A stretch of DNA of 49,922 nt from Bacillota bacterium (GCA_029007725.1 JAQXIJ010000086.1:1-49922); one strand, 5' to 3'. Counted from the first letter of the stretch, positions 1 through 10,249 are shown. Notes: generated from the letters alone by a model not told the origin. Translations and numbers: made by a program.

Positions 1-141
1 AACATGACCGTTGCCGTCGCCGACTACCATCAGCGCTGAAAAACGCATGGTTCTACCGCCCTTAACAACCTTAGCAACACGATTAATTTCAACCAACTTC
101 TCCTGAATATCAAGAGTTGATGCATCTATTCTCTCAGCCAC
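1..141 (-). CDS. rpsE: 30S ribosomal protein S5, N-terminal part
   Basis: This is the first 47 codons of S5; the rest lies left of the window. It begins with GTG at 141-139, 6-8 nt after an AGGAGG site. The reading starts [15 protein letters not shown] and contains the S5 N-terminal RNA-binding stretch with [20 protein letters not shown]5 sits in the small-subunit body and contributes to decoding accuracy. It follows rplR by 18 nt, the usual spc order. Confidence 0.95.
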   Translation of the reverse strand, partial: MAERIDASTLDIQEKLVEINRVAKVVKGGRTMRFSALMVVGDGNGHV

Positions 142-159
142 AAGTTTTTCCTCCTTTAA

Positions 160-519
160 TTAGAATTCCAAGCCGCCTTCTCTTGCGCCTTCAGCAAGAG
201 CAGCAACTCTACCGTGATAAATATATCCGCCTCTGTCGAAAACAACAGCCTTGATGCCCTTTTCAAGAGCCTTTTTAGCTATCATGTTTCCTACAGTTTT
301 AGCTGCTTCAATATTTCCACCGTAACCGTTAAAATCTTTGTCCATGCTTGAAGCACTAACCAAGGTGATACCCTTTGTGTCATCGATTATCTGAGCATAA
401 ATGTTATTTAAGCTTCTGTAAACATCAAGACGAGGTCTCTCCGCTGTACCGGAGATGTTCTTTCTAACTCGCTGATGACGCTTAAGTCTTGCGACATTAC
501 TGTTTTTCTTGTTTATCAT
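160..519 (-). CDS. rplR: 50S ribosomal protein L18
   Basis: L18 (119 aa) binds 5S rRNA in the central protuberance. The basic N-terminus ([14 protein letters not shown]) followed by [20 protein letters not shown], and the C-terminal [26 protein letters not shown] region, are typical. Length is normal for the family. It lies between rplF and rpsE in the conserved spc order, 19 nt after rplF. Confidence 0.97.
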   Translation of the reverse strand: MINKKNSNVARLKRHQRVRKNISGTAERPRLDVYRSLNNIYAQIIDDTKGITLVSASSMDKDFNGYGGNIEAAKTVGNMIAKKALEKGIKAVVFDRGGYIYHGRVAALAEGAREGGLEF

Positions 520-538
520 TTAAGAACACTCCTTTCTA

Positions 539-1087
539 TTATTTCTTCTTAGCTCCCGCTTTACCTTCTTTGCGTCTGATAACCTCATCGATATACTTAA
601 TACCCTTGCCCTTGTACGGTTCAGGCAGTCTGTATTCTCTGATTTTGGCTGCTGTTTCACCAACGTGTTCCTTGTTTGCGCCCTTAACAATAATTTTGTT
701 CGGTGCCGGAACCTCAAGAGTTATACCCTCAACAGCTTCGTACTCTACAGGATGAGAGTAACCCAGGCTCAGTACGAGCTTTTTACCCTGCATCTGTGCT
801 CTGTAACCAACACCGTTGATTTCAAGCTCCTTCGAGAAGCCGTCCGTAACACCGATTACCATGTTGTTTATAAGTGTTCTGGTCAGACCGTGCAGCGACT
901 TATGCATCTTGTCCTCTGACGGACGTTCAACGATGATTTCATTATTTTCTGACTTAATGATCATATCATGATGAAGCTTTCTTGAAAGAGTTCCGTTTGG
1001 ACCCTTAACAGTCACTTCATTTTCAGCGCCTATTGTAACGGTAACTCCCGCAGGAATCGCGATAGGCATCTTTCCTATTCTTGACAT
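539..1087 (-). CDS. rplF: 50S ribosomal protein L6
   Basis: L6 (182 aa) binds 23S rRNA near the GTPase-associated centre. It starts [15 protein letters not shown] and ends in the canonical [11 protein letters not shown] signature plus a lysine-rich tail (about residues 155-182). The two L6 repeats are both present and the length is normal. A GGAGG site lies just upstream of the ATG at 1087. Confidence 0.97.
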   Translation of the reverse strand: MSRIGKMPIAIPAGVTVTIGAENEVTVKGPNGTLSRKLHHDMIIKSENNEIIVERPSEDKMHKSLHGLTRTLINNMVIGVTDGFSKELEINGVGYRAQMQGKKLVLSLGYSHPVEYEAVEGITLEVPAPNKIIVKGANKEHVGETAAKIREYRLPEPYKGKGIKYIDEVIRRKEGKAGAKKK

Positions 1088-1149
1088 AGTCGTTCCTCCT
1101 TAAAAATTATACATTTTGTGCTTTCAGGAAATAACACAAAACTCTTTTC

Positions 1150-1548
1150 TTACCATACAAAAGCAAGAATTTCGCCGCCAATGTGTTCAGCGCGCGCTTT
1201 TTTGTCTGTCATGATACCCTTTGAAGTAGAAATGATAGCTATACCCAAACCTTTCAAAACTCTTGGCAGCTCATCGGCGGTGGCGTACTTTCTAAGACCC
1301 GGCTTAGAAATTCTTTTAATCCCGCTGATAACCTTTTCCTTATTTCCGCTGTATTTAAGAGTAACTCTTATAATATCCTGCTTACCGTCCTCTATGATTT
1401 GGTAACCCTTGATGTATCCTTCATCATTCAGGATTTCGGCGATTGCCTTCTTCATATTTGAAGCAGGAATATCAACTGTTTCATGCTTTGCAGTATTTGC
1501 GTTTCTGATACGAGTCAACATATCTGCGATTGGATCAGTTATTTGCAT
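1150..1548 (-). CDS. rpsH: 30S ribosomal protein S8
   Basis: S8 (132 aa) binds the central domain of 16S rRNA. It starts [17 protein letters not shown] and carries the C-terminal [13 protein letters not shown] signature. It lies 92 nt after rpsN. That gap holds a short GACCT/AGGTC hairpin and the ribosome binding site, but no conserved S8 repressor target could be recognised by eye. Confidence 0.97.
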   Translation of the reverse strand: MQITDPIADMLTRIRNANTAKHETVDIPASNMKKAIAEILNDEGYIKGYQIIEDGKQDIIRVTLKYSGNKEKVISGIKRISKPGLRKYATADELPRVLKGLGIAIISTSKGIMTDKKARAEHIGGEILAFVW

Positions 1549-1640
1549 TTAATTTACCTCCTTCCGAAAATATCGGGAATCGATTTTTAACCTACATATT
1601 AAATTGATTTCTATCTCGACCTTTTAGGTCAGGCTGAAAT

Positions 1641-1826
1641 CTACCAACTTGCTTTTCTTACGCCCGGAATCTGACCCTTGTAAGCCAGTTCTCTGAAGCA
1701 TATACGGCAAATTCCGAACTTTCTCAGATAAGCGTGCGGTCTGCCGCAGATTTTGCATCTGGTATAAGCTTGAGTTGAATATTTAGGCTTTCTCTGTTGC
1801 TTAACAACCATGGATCTTTTTGCCAT
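1641..1826 (-). CDS. rpsN: 30S ribosomal protein S14, zinc-binding type
   Basis: This is the short, zinc-dependent form of S14 (61 aa). Two CxxC pairs, C24-x2-C27 (CKICG) and C40-x2-C43 (CRICF), form the zinc ribbon. The C-terminus PGVRKASW is canonical. The zinc form inside the spc operon is usual in Gram-positive bacteria. No zinc-free paralogue is seen in this window. Confidence 0.96.
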   Translation of the reverse strand: MAKRSMVVKQQRKPKYSTQAYTRCKICGRPHAYLRKFGICRICFRELAYKGQIPGVRKASW

Positions 1827-1844
1827 AATTATTTTTCCTCCTTA

Positions 1845-2387
1845 TTAGCTGCGAACGAACGGAGCACCCATTAGGCTTAACAGCTCACGTGCTTCCTCAT
1901 CGGTTTTTGCAGTCGTTACCATAATAATATCCATACCTCTGATTTTGTCTATCTTATCGTAATCAATCTCCGGGAAGATAAGCTGTTCTTTAATACCTAA
2001 AGAATAGTTACCTCTGCCGTCAAATGAATTAGGATTGATTCCCTTAAAGTCACGTACACGAGGTAGTGCTATGCTAAATAATCTATCTAAGAATTCATAC
2101 ATCTTTTCAGATCTTAATGTTACTTTACATCCAATGTTCATTCCTTCTCTGAGCTTGAAGTTAGCAACTGACTTTTTAGCTTTTGTAACTATAGGTCTCT
2201 GACCGGTAATCAAAGCCAGATCGTTCATTGCAGAATCGATAACCTTAGGATTTTCCTTAGCGTCGGACATGCCGATGTTAATTACAATCTTTTCAAGCTT
2301 CGGTATCTGCATTGTGCTCTTGTAACCGAACTTTGTCATAAGTGCAGGAGCAACTTCGTTTTTATATTTATCTTGCATTCTTGACAT
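1845..2387 (-). CDS. rplE: 50S ribosomal protein L5
   Basis: L5 (180 aa) binds 5S rRNA and contacts the P-site tRNA. It begins [17 protein letters not shown] and includes [18 protein letters not shown] and the [10 protein letters not shown] motif. The length is normal. It follows rplX by 26 nt and precedes rpsN by 18 nt. Confidence 0.97.
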   Translation of the reverse strand: MSRMQDKYKNEVAPALMTKFGYKSTMQIPKLEKIVINIGMSDAKENPKVIDSAMNDLALITGQRPIVTKAKKSVANFKLREGMNIGCKVTLRSEKMYEFLDRLFSIALPRVRDFKGINPNSFDGRGNYSLGIKEQLIFPEIDYDKIDKIRGMDIIMVTTAKTDEEARELLSLMGAPFVRS

Positions 2388-2413
2388 TGTATGATTTGCC
2401 TCCTTCCGTATAA

Positions 2414-2737
2414 TTAATCATTAAATACTTCTTCGCACTTTTTGCAGTATCTTACCTTTGAACCGTCCTCAAGAACCTTAACGCCCGTTCTTGCAGCCTT
2501 GCCGCACTTTGAGCAAACTCTCATAACGTTTGAAGCGTCGATTGCGGCTTCCTTGTGGATTATGCCGCTTTCCTGTCCCTGAGCTCTTGCCTTCTGGTGT
2601 TTTTTAACCATTGCAACGCCTTCAACCACAACTTTACCTGTTTCAGGATAAGCTGTAACAATCTTGCCTTCTTTACCCTTATCTTTACCGGAGATAACTT
2701 TTACGATATCACCGCGTTTAACATGCATTTTTTTCAT
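2414..2737 (-). CDS. rplX: 50S ribosomal protein L24
   Basis: L24 (107 aa) is an assembly initiator of the large subunit. The N-terminal KOW motif ([19 protein letters not shown]) is intact. The C-terminal part has two CxxC pairs (VCSKCG and YCKKCE), as in many Firmicutes L24 proteins, and may bind zinc. A strong GGAGG lies upstream of the start. Confidence 0.97.
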   Translation of the reverse strand: MKKMHVKRGDIVKVISGKDKGKEGKIVTAYPETGKVVVEGVAMVKKHQKARAQGQESGIIHKEAAIDASNVMRVCSKCGKAARTGVKVLEDGSKVRYCKKCEEVFND

Positions 2738-2752
2738 CGTATTTACCTCCTA

Positions 2753-3121
2753 TTAAAGAACTTCCGGAGCCAAAGACAAAATCTTCATATAATCCTTATC
2801 ACGAAGCTCTCTTGCAACAGGTCCGAATATACGAGTACCTCTTGGGTTCTTGTCATCCTTAACTATTACAGCAGCATTTTCATCAAATCTGATATATGAA
2901 CCGTCGCTGCGTCTTGACTCTTTAACCGTTCTGACTACAACAGCCTTTACAACGTCACCTTTTTTAACAACGCCACCTGGTGTTGCCTTCTTAACAGAAC
3001 AGATGATTTCATCGCCTACGGCTGCGTATCTCTTTTTAGAGCCGCCCATAACACGAATACACATAACTTCTTTAGCGCCTGTGTTATCAGCAACTTTTAA
3101 GCGTGTCTGTTGTTGTATCAT
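2753..3121 (-). CDS. rplN: 50S ribosomal protein L14
   Basis: L14 (122 aa) sits at the subunit interface. The ATG at 3121 is preferred over the upstream in-frame codon at 3145: [19 protein letters not shown] is the conserved L14 N-terminus, and a GGAGG at about 3127-3131 is correctly spaced for it. The region with [13 protein letters not shown] and the C-terminal LSLAPEVL are typical. Confidence 0.97.
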   Translation of the reverse strand: MIQQQTRLKVADNTGAKEVMCIRVMGGSKKRYAAVGDEIICSVKKATPGGVVKKGDVVKAVVVRTVKESRRSDGSYIRFDENAAVIVKDDKNPRGTRIFGPVARELRDKDYMKILSLAPEVL

Positions 3122-3150
3122 GTTCTTCCTCCTTCCGGCAAGCAACCAAA

Positions 3151-3405
3151 TTACTGTGCCTTTTCAACTATTTCAACCAATCTCCATCTCTTGTCCTTTG
3201 AGAGAGGTCTTGTTTCCATAACTTTAACTTTATCACCGATGCCGCATATATTTTCTTCGTCATGCGCTTTCAGCTTATAAGTTCTCTTTACAACTTTACC
3301 ATAAAGCGGATGCTTTACACTTTCTTCAATGGCAACTACGATAGTTTTATCCATCTTATCGCTTATCACTTTACCAATTTTGGTTTTACGGTTGTTTCTT
3401 TCCAC
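3151..3405 (-). CDS. rpsQ: 30S ribosomal protein S17 (GTG start)
   Basis: S17 (84 aa) is a primary 16S rRNA-binding protein. The reading frame is open upstream to a TTG at 3429, but that would place the Shine-Dalgarno AGGAGG (3415-3420) inside the gene. The GTG at 3405-3403 lies 9 nt after it and gives the conserved N-terminus [20 protein letters not shown]. The signature [17 protein letters not shown] is present. It is flanked by rpmC and rplN as usual. Confidence 0.95.
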   Translation of the reverse strand: MERNNRKTKIGKVISDKMDKTIVVAIEESVKHPLYGKVVKRTYKLKAHDEENICGIGDKVKVMETRPLSKDKRWRLVEIVEKAQ

Positions 3406-3456
3406 TTTGAAAGTCCTCCTTTCATACAAATAAATTGTACTGACCTATAATCCTCA

Positions 3457-3660
3457 TTATATTGCAGAATCCTCTAATTCTCTTTCATGAATGATGGTCT
3501 TTATACGAGCGATAGTTTTCTTAACATCACCGATCTTCTTTGGATTATCCAGCTGATTGATAGCGTTCTGAAATCTCAAGTTAAACAGTTCCTGCTTGCA
3601 GTCAGAAAGCTTTGTAACAAGCTCCTCTGTAGCGAGTTCTCTTAGCTCAGTTACTTTCAT
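3457..3660 (-). CDS. rpmC: 50S ribosomal protein L29
   Basis: L29 (67 aa) lies at the polypeptide exit tunnel. It is a two-helix protein starting [15 protein letters not shown], with the family signature [19 protein letters not shown]. It begins 2 nt after the rplP stop, consistent with translational coupling. Confidence 0.97.
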   Translation of the reverse strand: MKVTELRELATEELVTKLSDCKQELFNLRFQNAINQLDNPKKIGDVKKTIARIKTIIHERELEDSAI

Positions 3661-3662
3661 TC

Positions 3663-4085
3663 TTATTCACCATCCTTCGCTTCACGCTTAACGAATTTAC
3701 ACTTAACAGGCAGCTTGTGCATGGCAAGACGCAGAGCTTCTCTGGCAGTTTCTTCAGAAACACCGCCGATTTCAAACATAACTCTGCCCGGTTTAACAAC
3801 CGCTACCCAATATTCCGGAGAACCTTTACCTGAACCCATTCGAGTTTCAGCAGGCTTTTGTGTGATAGGCTTGTCAGGGAAAATCTTTATCCAAACCTGA
3901 CCGCCACGCTTTGTATATCTTGTCATAGCGATACGGGCAGCTTCAATCTGTCTTGAAGTTATCCATGAAGGCTCCAAGGCCTGCAAGCCGTACTCTCCAT
4001 TTGAAACAACGTTGCCGCGTGTTGCCTTACCCTTCATTCTGCCGCGCATCACTTTTCTGTATTTCACTCTTTTAGGTAATAACAT
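3663..4085 (-). CDS. rplP: 50S ribosomal protein L16
   Basis: L16 (140 aa) helps position the A-site tRNA. It starts [19 protein letters not shown] and contains [27 protein letters not shown] across the conserved loop. Its ATG shares one base with the rpsC stop (TAATG), so the two are probably translationally coupled. Confidence 0.97.
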   Translation of the reverse strand: MLLPKRVKYRKVMRGRMKGKATRGNVVSNGEYGLQALEPSWITSRQIEAARIAMTRYTKRGGQVWIKIFPDKPITQKPAETRMGSGKGSPEYWVAVVKPGRVMFEIGGVSEETAREALRLAMHKLPVKCKFVKREAKDGE

Positions 4086-4789
4086 TATTTGTTGCCTCCC
4101 TTCGCTTTGCGTTCAGGTCTTGGCCTTCTTGACTGTCTTTCTTCCTTTGTATTTGCTGATTCAGCCAAAACTTCACCCTTGTAAATCCAAACCTTGACAC
4201 CCAAGATACCATAGGTTGTATTTGCCTCAGCGAAGCCGTAGTCGATGTCGGCTCTTAAAGTCTGCAGAGGAATAGTACCTTCGTGATACTGCTCTGTTCT
4301 TGCAATTTCAGCGCCGCCTACACGACCTGCAACAGCAGTTTTTATGCCCTTGATTCCGCATCTCATAGCTCTGCCCATAACCTGCTTCATAGCTCTTCTG
4401 AAAGAAATTCTCTTTTCAAGCTGAGCCGCAATGTTTTCAGCAACAAGCTGAGCGTTTGTATCAGGGTTCTTAACTTCCATTATATTTACGTTTACACTTC
4501 TTGAAGTCATCTTTTCGAGCTGAGCCTTAAGTTTGTCGATTTCAGCACCGCCCTTACCGATAACGATACCCGGCTTTGCAACATATAATGTAACATAAAT
4601 CTTATTTTGCTTTCTTTCAACAACAATCTTAGCGATACCTGCATCATAGCAAGCTTTTTTTACAAACTTTCTGATGTTGTAATCTTCAACGAGCTGATCG
4701 CCGAATTCTTTTTTTCCGGCGAACCACTTAGAATCCCAGTCCTTTATGATACCGACTCTAAGACCGTGCGGATTAACTTTCTGTCCCAT
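4085..4789 (-). CDS. rpsC: 30S ribosomal protein S3
   Basis: S3 (234 aa) forms part of the mRNA entry tunnel and has helicase activity with S4 and S5. The start [14 protein letters not shown], the KH-domain motif [10 protein letters not shown] (about residues 76-85) and the C-terminal S3 domain with [11 protein letters not shown] are all intact. The basic tail [15 protein letters not shown] is typical. Confidence 0.98.
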   Translation of the reverse strand: MGQKVNPHGLRVGIIKDWDSKWFAGKKEFGDQLVEDYNIRKFVKKACYDAGIAKIVVERKQNKIYVTLYVAKPGIVIGKGGAEIDKLKAQLEKMTSRSVNVNIMEVKNPDTNAQLVAENIAAQLEKRISFRRAMKQVMGRAMRCGIKGIKTAVAGRVGGAEIARTEQYHEGTIPLQTLRADIDYGFAEANTTYGILGVKVWIYKGEVLAESANTKEERQSRRPRPERKAKGGNK

Positions 4790-4810
4790 AGGATTAACCT
4801 CCTTTTTCGA

Positions 4811-5146
4811 TTATTCTCTTTCCTTTAATACTAAAGTGATATGGCTTGTTCTTTTTAAAATTCTGAATGCTCTGCCCTGTGCTCTCGGCTGAACTCTCTT
4901 AAGGGTCGGACCCTGAGTTGCATAGCATTCGGCAACATACAGCTTACTTGCATCCATGTCAAAGTTGTTTGTTGCATTAGCCATAGCTGACTTTAATAAT
5001 TTCTCAAGATATTCGCTTGCAGCCTTAGGAGTATTTTTGAGAATACCCATTGCATAGCCTGCATCCTTACCTCTTATAAGATCAAGAACGATTTTCACCT
5101 TTCTTGGTGATATACGAGCATATTTTACACTTGCGCGTGCTTCCAT
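4811..5146 (-). CDS. rplV: 50S ribosomal protein L22
   Basis: L22 (111 aa) lines the peptide exit tunnel. The N-terminus ([16 protein letters not shown]) and the tunnel-loop region with [20 protein letters not shown] are canonical. It starts 125 nt after the rpsS stop, an unusually long gap inside this operon, described separately. Confidence 0.97.
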   Translation of the reverse strand: MEARASVKYARISPRKVKIVLDLIRGKDAGYAMGILKNTPKAASEYLEKLLKSAMANATNNFDMDASKLYVAECYATQGPTLKRVQPRAQGRAFRILKRTSHITLVLKERE

Positions 5147-5271
5147 AACGGAATCCTCCTTTCAGGTTTTAGAACTTATATTTTTTGAATATAACTCATA
5201 AAACACCTGTTCATTAAGTGGTGCGGCACGAGGAGTTCGTACCATACCATTAAATCCAACTGTTTTTAAGT
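5147..5271 (-). other. Structured gap between rpsS and rplV
   Basis: This stretch without a gene has two stems that can form in the minus-strand RNA. One has 7-bp arms at 5237-5243 and 5225-5231, including one G-U pair, around a 5-nt loop. The other, AT-rich, pairs AGTTATA with TATAAGT closer to rplV. The rplV ribosome binding site follows directly. Neighbouring gaps in the operon are mostly under 30 nt, so this may be an RNA control or processing element. The fold is read by eye and no family was recognised. Confidence 0.35.
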
Positions 5272-5544
5272 TTATTTAGTAGTTTTGGCTCCTACGTGAC
5301 CTTTGAATGTTCTTGTAGGAGCAAATTCTCCAAGTCTGTGCCCTACCATGTCTTCACTGATGAATACCGGAACATGCTTTCTGCCGTCATGAACAGCAAT
5401 AGTGTGTCCAACCATTTCAGGGAAGATTGTAGAAGCTCTTGACCAAGTCTTAATGACCTTCTTTTCGTTTGCGGCGTTCATAGCTTCTATTCTGCTCATA
5501 AGACGTTCTTCGACGAAAGGTCCTTTTTTAAGTGATCTGCCCAT
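5272..5544 (-). CDS. rpsS: 30S ribosomal protein S19
   Basis: S19 (90 aa) binds in the 30S head near the A site. It starts [11 protein letters not shown] and contains the signature [17 protein letters not shown]. It lies 18 nt after rplB with a clear AGGAGG. Confidence 0.98.
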   Translation of the reverse strand: MGRSLKKGPFVEERLMSRIEAMNAANEKKVIKTWSRASTIFPEMVGHTIAVHDGRKHVPVFISEDMVGHRLGEFAPTRTFKGHVGAKTTK

Positions 5545-5562
5545 TATGCTTTCCTCCTTTTA

Positions 5563-6396
5563 TTATTTAGCGTTTCTTCTCTTAACGATAAACTTATCGG
5601 TCTTATTCTTATGCTTTCTGGTCTTGTAACCCAAAGCAGGTTTACCCCAAGGAGTTACAGGAGCAGGACGACCGATAGGAGATTTACCTTCACCACCACC
5701 GTGTGGGTGATCGTTCGGGTTCATAACAACACCGCGGACAGTTGGGCGCCAGCCCATGTGACGTTTTCTGCCGGCTTTACCGATAGAAATGTTTTCGTGC
5801 TGCTGATTACCGATTATACCAACAGTAGCCTTGCATTCAAGACGAACCATTCTTACTTCGCCCGACGGAAGTCTAACCTGCGCATATTTGCCTTCCTTTG
5901 CCATAAGCTGAGCAGAGCTGCCTGCTGAACGAACCAGCTGAGCACCCTTGCCAGGATACAGCTCAATGTTATGAATCAGCGTACCTACAGGGATATCCTT
6001 CAAAAACAGAGCGTTGCCTGGCTTGATGTCTGCGCCTTCGCCCGAAACAACAACGTCACCGTCTGTCAGTCCGAGAGGAGCAATGATGTAAGCCTTTGTT
6101 CCGTCCTCATACTGAATAAGAGCAATGTTAGCTGAACGGTTAGGATCATATTCGATTCCGATAACAGTAGCCGGCATCTGGTCCTTTTGTCTTTTAAAGT
6201 CTATAATTCTGTATTTATTTCTATTACCGCCGCCTCTGTGACGAACAGTAATTCTACCATATGAATTTCTGCCTGCGTTCTTTTTCTTAGAAGCCAACAA
6301 TGAACGTTCCGGTGTTGACTTTGTGATTTCTTCAAAGTCAGAAACGGTCATAAATCTTCTTGCAGGAGAGGTAGGCTTAAATTTTCTTATAGCCAT
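5563..6396 (-). CDS. rplB: 50S ribosomal protein L2
   Basis: L2 (277 aa) is needed for subunit association and peptidyl transfer. [14 protein letters not shown] at the start, [17 protein letters not shown], the conserved histidine loop ([15 protein letters not shown]) and the C-terminal [19 protein letters not shown] are all present. The length is normal. Confidence 0.98.
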   Translation of the reverse strand: MAIRKFKPTSPARRFMTVSDFEEITKSTPERSLLASKKKNAGRNSYGRITVRHRGGGNRNKYRIIDFKRQKDQMPATVIGIEYDPNRSANIALIQYEDGTKAYIIAPLGLTDGDVVVSGEGADIKPGNALFLKDIPVGTLIHNIELYPGKGAQLVRSAGSSAQLMAKEGKYAQVRLPSGEVRMVRLECKATVGIIGNQQHENISIGKAGRKRHMGWRPTVRGVVMNPNDHPHGGGEGKSPIGRPAPVTPWGKPALGYKTRKHKNKTDKFIVKRRNAK

Positions 6397-6421
6397 TTTG
6401 CGTTCCTCCTATTTTCTAATA

Positions 6422-6727
6422 TTACATATCAAAGAACTCAATAGTCTTTGAACCCTTAGCCAGGGTTACGATAGCCTTTTTATAAGAAGCTCTTCTGCCT
6501 TCATAACGGCCCATTCTCTTCTTTTTACCTGTTACATTAATTGTATTAACCGCTGCAACACTTACGCCGAACACTTCTTCAACGGCTTTTTTAATCTCTA
6601 CCTTGTTAGCAGTAGTAGGCACTTTAAAGGAATACTTTTTAATTTCGTTTCCGTCCTTGTCGACGAAAACTTCCATACTGCGTTCAGAGATGATTGGCTT
6701 TCTGATAATGTCATATGCGAATTTCAT
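6422..6727 (-). CDS. rplW: 50S ribosomal protein L23
   Basis: L23 (101 aa) is the tunnel-exit docking protein for trigger factor and SRP. The start region has [15 protein letters not shown], followed by the [21 protein letters not shown] signature. Its start codon shares one base with the rplD stop, which suggests coupling. Confidence 0.97.
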   Translation of the reverse strand: MKFAYDIIRKPIISERSMEVFVDKDGNEIKKYSFKVPTTANKVEIKKAVEEVFGVSVAAVNTINVTGKKKRMGRYEGRRASYKKAIVTLAKGSKTIEFFDM

Positions 6728-7350
6728 TATGCAAGCACCTCCTCAATCTTTGCAATCGCGTCCTTAGAAACAACAAACTTGTCGTTTCTCAGTACTTCAT
6801 AGGTGTTCAAAACATCAACATAGGTCGATGTGACACCCTTTATATTTCTTGCTGATTTGTAGACATTCTGATCGCATTCTGCAGTAACAATCAATGCCTT
6901 TGAGGTAATATCCATACCCTTTAGCATTTTTGCTATAACAGAAGTTTTGATTTCGTCCATCTTCAAATCTTCAACAACATAAATTTCATATGCTTCATAT
7001 TTAGCAGACAAAGCAGACTTTAAAGCTATTTTCTTCAGCTTCTTGTTCATGCCCAATCTGTAATCGCGGGGTTTAGGTCCAAGTGCAACACCGCCGCCTG
7101 TCCATTGTGGAGCGCGGATACTGCCCTGTCTTGCACGGCCTGTGCCCTTCTGTCTCCAAGGCTTTATACCACCGCCACGCACTTCCGTACGGGTCTTGGT
7201 GCTCTGTGTACCTTGTCTTTGGTTTGCCAGGTAGTTTGTAACTACTGTGTGCAGAACCGATTTATTCACATCAGCGCAGAAGATGCTATCGGAAATTTCC
7301 ATAGAACCTGTCTTAACGCCTTCCATGTTATATACAGCAACTGTAGCCAT
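6727..7350 (-). CDS. rplD: 50S ribosomal protein L4
   Basis: L4 (207 aa) reaches into the exit tunnel. The conserved extended loop with [19 protein letters not shown] (about residues 60-78) is complete, followed by [14 protein letters not shown]. In several bacteria L4 represses its own operon through the S10 leader. A structured leader is present here (8425-8761), but no L4 site could be proved from sequence. Confidence 0.97.
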   Translation of the reverse strand: MATVAVYNMEGVKTGSMEISDSIFCADVNKSVLHTVVTNYLANQRQGTQSTKTRTEVRGGGIKPWRQKGTGRARQGSIRAPQWTGGGVALGPKPRDYRLGMNKKLKKIALKSALSAKYEAYEIYVVEDLKMDEIKTSVIAKMLKGMDITSKALIVTAECDQNVYKSARNIKGVTSTYVDVLNTYEVLRNDKFVVSKDAIAKIEEVLA

Positions 7351-7376
7351 ATTTTATTCCTCCTTTCCGACCTCCG

Positions 7377-8006
7377 TTACGCTTTAACGCTGTTTCTGAT
7401 TGTAACAAGACCGCCCTTGTTGCCCGGGATTGCACCCTTCACAAGAATCAAGTCGTTTTCTGTATCAACCTTGACAATTTCAAGGTTCTGAATGGTTACT
7501 TTTACAACACCCATATGTCCGGGAAGCTTTTTACCTTTCATAACTCTGCCCGGTGTAGAACAAGCGCCCAGTGAACCCGAGCCTCTGTGATAACCTGAGC
7601 CGTGAGCCATAGGACCTCTGTGAAGTCCCCATCTCTTCATAGGACCCGCAAAACCTTTACCTTTTGAAATACCCGAAACGTCTATTTTTTCGCCCGCTTC
7701 GAATATGTCAGCTTTGATTTCATCTCCTACATTAAGAGAAGAAGTGTCTTCCAACCTGAATTCTCTCAAATACTTTTTGCAAGCGATATTTGCCTTTGCA
7801 AACACGCCCTTCTGCGGCTTGTTGAGCGACTTTTCCTTTACATCGCCGAAGCCGACAACTACTGAATCGTAACCCTCTGCTTCAACAGTCTTGGTCTGTA
7901 CAACAGTGCAAGGACCTGCTTTGACAACAGTAACGGGAATTACTTTTCCGTCTTCAGCAAAAATCTGAGTCATGCCCAACTTTGTGCCTAAAATTGCTTT
8001 TTTCAT
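7377..8006 (-). CDS. rplC: 50S ribosomal protein L3
   Basis: L3 (209 aa) reaches towards the peptidyl transferase centre. The ATG at 8006 is chosen over one at 8015, which abuts the AAAGGA ribosome binding site with no spacing. The later start leaves 8 nt and gives [16 protein letters not shown], the family N-terminus. The signature [20 protein letters not shown] is intact. Confidence 0.96.
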   Translation of the reverse strand: MKKAILGTKLGMTQIFAEDGKVIPVTVVKAGPCTVVQTKTVEAEGYDSVVVGFGDVKEKSLNKPQKGVFAKANIACKKYLREFRLEDTSSLNVGDEIKADIFEAGEKIDVSGISKGKGFAGPMKRWGLHRGPMAHGSGYHRGSGSLGACSTPGRVMKGKKLPGHMGVVKVTIQNLEIVKVDTENDLILVKGAIPGNKGGLVTIRNSVKA

Positions 8007-8109
8007 TTTGTTCATCCTTTCTTAACAGTTATTGGTTCCTACAAAGCAACGATAGGAACGTGACCTGCATCATAGCCCTTTTGCGGCTACTGCAATTACA
8101 TGACCTGCC

Positions 8110-8424
8110 TTACTTTTGAATTACGTCAAATTCAACGCCTGCAGGCAAATCGATTTTGAATAACGCTTCCATGGTCTTTGGACCCGGAACAACGATATCA
8201 ACTAATCTTTTGTGAGTTCTTCTTTCGAACTGTTCTCGAGAATCCTTGTACTTATGAACCGCTCTTAAGATTGTGATAACTTCCTTTTGCGTCGGCAGCG
8301 GAATAGGTCCTGAAACCTTCGCGCCTGTTCTTTTCGCAATCTCAACGATTTTTTCAGCAGACTGATCCAGTACTGCATGATCATAAGCCTTCAGTTTGAT
8401 TCTGATTTTTTGAGCTGCTGCCAT
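8110..8424 (-). CDS. rpsJ: 30S ribosomal protein S10
   Basis: S10 (104 aa) is the first gene of the operon. It starts [16 protein letters not shown] and has the S10 signature [21 protein letters not shown]. The ribosome binding site is TAGGAGGG, 6 nt upstream. The 94-nt gap to rplC contains a TAGCC/GGCTA hairpin. Confidence 0.98.
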   Translation of the reverse strand: MAAAQKIRIKLKAYDHAVLDQSAEKIVEIAKRTGAKVSGPIPLPTQKEVITILRAVHKYKDSREQFERRTHKRLVDIVVPGPKTMEALFKIDLPAGVEFDVIQK

Positions 8425-8761
8425 GTTTTTTCCCTCCTATTAAAATATTGGCTTGCGGGCGCCCTTTAAAAGACGCTCAACACTTGCACGACAGCTGCAG
8501 CGAATTACAACGCCGCCAGGTGTTTCCATGCTCACCCAAAATAAAACCCGAACTGCCGAAAATCGGCGCACGGGGTACTTCAAGCCGCAAAAGTCCCTCA
8601 TCCCGGCTCTTTAAAGGCACAAAACACCTCAAACAACCGAAGTAAGACTAAATATGCAGCGTGACCTGTCGCCCGGTTTCATGAATCGGACATTCTCCAC
8701 GGAAAAACCGGACTCATTCGGTCCGCAACCTCCCGCTTCATCGTTTGTCAAGTGTCACAAC
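8425..8761 (-). promoter_or_regulatory. 5' leader RNA of the S10 operon
   Basis: About 337 nt separate the likely transcription start (near 8761) from rpsJ, with no credible gene on either strand. Near the 5' end a CGGAC/GTCCG hairpin (8721-8725 with 8709-8713) overlaps a competing pairing of CCGGTTT with AAACCGG (8705-8711 with 8673-8679). Both cannot form at once. Farther down is a terminator-like hairpin (8546-8576). The layout suggests autogenous attenuation by an operon protein. This is inferred from hand folding. Confidence 0.55.
8537..8576 (-). terminator. Attenuator-like hairpin in the S10 leader
   Basis: In the minus-strand RNA an inner GCCGA/TCGGC stem (8563-8567 with 8555-8559) and outer ACCC/GGGT arms flank an internal loop and are followed by a T-rich tract TTTTATTTT (8546-8538). 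It lies about 115 nt before rpsJ. The T tract makes it a candidate intrinsic terminator that would cut off operon expression. Confidence 0.45.
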
Positions 8762-8767
8762 GCTACT

Positions 8768-8796
8768 ATTATATATGAAATACCCCATTTTTGCAA
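8768..8796 (-). promoter_or_regulatory. Promoter of the S10-spc operon
   Basis: On the minus strand, -35 TTGCAA (8796-8791) and -10 TATAAT (8773-8768) are separated by exactly 17 bp. Transcription should start near 8761. Confidence 0.8.
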
Positions 8797-8972
8797 GCCT
8801 TATTTGATAATTTGCAAAAATAATTTATAACAAAATTTTATGATTTTATATTGTATTTTTTGTGCATATTTACACGAATATTTTTATGCCGAAACACTTT
8901 TAACCCTCCGCACGCCAAGTAAAACCGCAAAAAAATAATTTCCCATATTATAATTAAAAAGTGCAGGTATGC

Positions 8973-9001
8973 TTGAAAAAAGATATAATTTGTGATATTA
9001 T
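8973..9001 (+). promoter_or_regulatory. Promoter of metK
   Basis: -35 TTGAAA (8973-8978), 17-bp spacer and -10 TATTAT (8996-9001). The leader to metK is only about 55 nt, and no SAM riboswitch core was found in it. Confidence 0.7.
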
Positions 9002-9061
9002 AAAAAGAGTTTTACAATAGCGAAAAATATTTTTGGGAACTATAAAGGAGAAATGCTGTTT

Positions 9062-10249
9062 ATGAGTAAAAAGCTTTTTACGTCGGAATCGGTCACAGAA
9101 GGGCATCCAGATAAAATCTGCGACTGCATTTCGGACGCCATTTTAGATGAAATCTTAAAGCGCGACCCAAATGCGCGCGTCGCTTGCGAAACTACCTGCA
9201 CCACAGGAATTGTTTCAATAATGGGTGAAATTTCAACAACGTGCTACGTCGACTTTCCGAAAGTTGCGCGCCAGGTTATTCTTGATATTGGATACGACCG
9301 CGCGAAATACGGCTTTGACGGTAACACCTGCGCCGTTGTTACTTCAATCGATGAGCAATCACCCGACATCGCAATGGGTGTCAACAAAGGGCTCGAAAAC
9401 AAGACTGGCGAAGATGACATTGAAAATTCAACCGGAGCCGGCGACCAGGGAATGATGTTCGGCTATGCCTGTGACGAAACACCGGAGCTTATGCCGCTTC
9501 CCATTTCGCTTGCGCACAAATTTGCAAAAAAATTGACAGAGGTCAGAAAATCCGGACTTTTGCCATATCTACGTCCAGACGGAAAAACGCAGGTAACCGT
9601 TGAATACATTGACGGAAAACCCTCAGCAATCGATACTGTTGTCGTTTCTACACAGCACTCGCCCGATGTAAGTCTTGAACAAATTCGCGAAGACATCATC
9701 CGCGAAGTTATAAAAACAACTGCTCCAAAGGAGCTTTTGAAGGAGGATACAAAGTACTTCATAAATCCAACCGGCAGGTTTGTTGTTGGTGGTCCGCAGG
9801 GCGATTCCGGACTGACCGGAAGAAAAATCATTGTCGATACCTACGGCGGATATGCGCGTCACGGCGGCGGAGCTTTTTCAGGCAAGGATCCGACAAAAGT
9901 TGACCGAAGCGCAGCTTATGCAGCACGCTGGGTTGCAAAAAATGTTGTTGCCGCTGGTCTTGCAAAAAAATGCGAGGTTGAGCTTGCATATGCAATAGGA
10001 GTTGCTCACCCGGTTTCCGTCATGGTTGACACCTTCGGTACAGGAACAGTTTCCGATGAGCAAATATCAGACGCAATTCTTAAAGTGTTTGATTTGCGTC
10101 CGCACGCAATAATAAAGGCGCTCGATTTGCGCAAACCGATATACAATCAGCTTTCTGCTTACGGTCATATGGGTCGCGAGGAGTTGGGTGTAAAATGGGA
10201 GAACACAGATAAAGCCGATGAGCTTAAAGCCGCTATAAAACATAATTAA
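9062..10249 (+). CDS. metK: S-adenosylmethionine synthetase
   Basis: MetK (395 aa) makes SAM from methionine and ATP in the cytosol. The motifs are complete: GHPDKICD near the start, the methionine-loop region [12 protein letters not shown], and the phosphate-binding [16 protein letters not shown]. The frame opens at an ATG at 9053, but that is only 2 nt after the AAAGGAG site. The ATG at 9062, 11 nt after it, gives [18 protein letters not shown], the family start. It is a single-gene unit ended by a bidirectional terminator. It is more GC-rich in codon choice than its neighbours (many GCG and CGC codons), which may be noise. Confidence 0.97.
   Translation: MSKKLFTSESVTEGHPDKICDCISDAILDEILKRDPNARVACETTCTTGIVSIMGEISTTCYVDFPKVARQVILDIGYDRAKYGFDGNTCAVVTSIDEQSPDIAMGVNKGLENKTGEDDIENSTGAGDQGMMFGYACDETPELMPLPISLAHKFAKKLTEVRKSGLLPYLRPDGKTQVTVEYIDGKPSAIDTVVVSTQHSPDVSLEQIREDIIREVIKTTAPKELLKEDTKYFINPTGRFVVGGPQGDSGLTGRKIIVDTYGGYARHGGGAFSGKDPTKVDRSAAYAARWVAKNVVAAGLAKKCEVELAYAIGVAHPVSVMVDTFGTGTVSDEQISDAILKVFDLRPHAIIKALDLRKPIYNQLSAYGHMGREELGVKWENTDKADELKAAIKHN

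Noticed and set aside
8448-8645. Plus-strand frame of 65 codons opposite the S10 leader
   Set aside because: No ribosome binding site, no recognisable protein, and it lies antisense to a structured leader.
8670-8725. Possible hammerhead-like ribozyme in the S10 leader
   Set aside because: Pieces such as GAAAC-like and CCGATTC stretches occur, but the CUGANGA core and three-stem layout are missing.
8797-9061. SAM riboswitch upstream of metK
   Set aside because: The promoter-to-start distance is about 60 nt and no S-box core is present.
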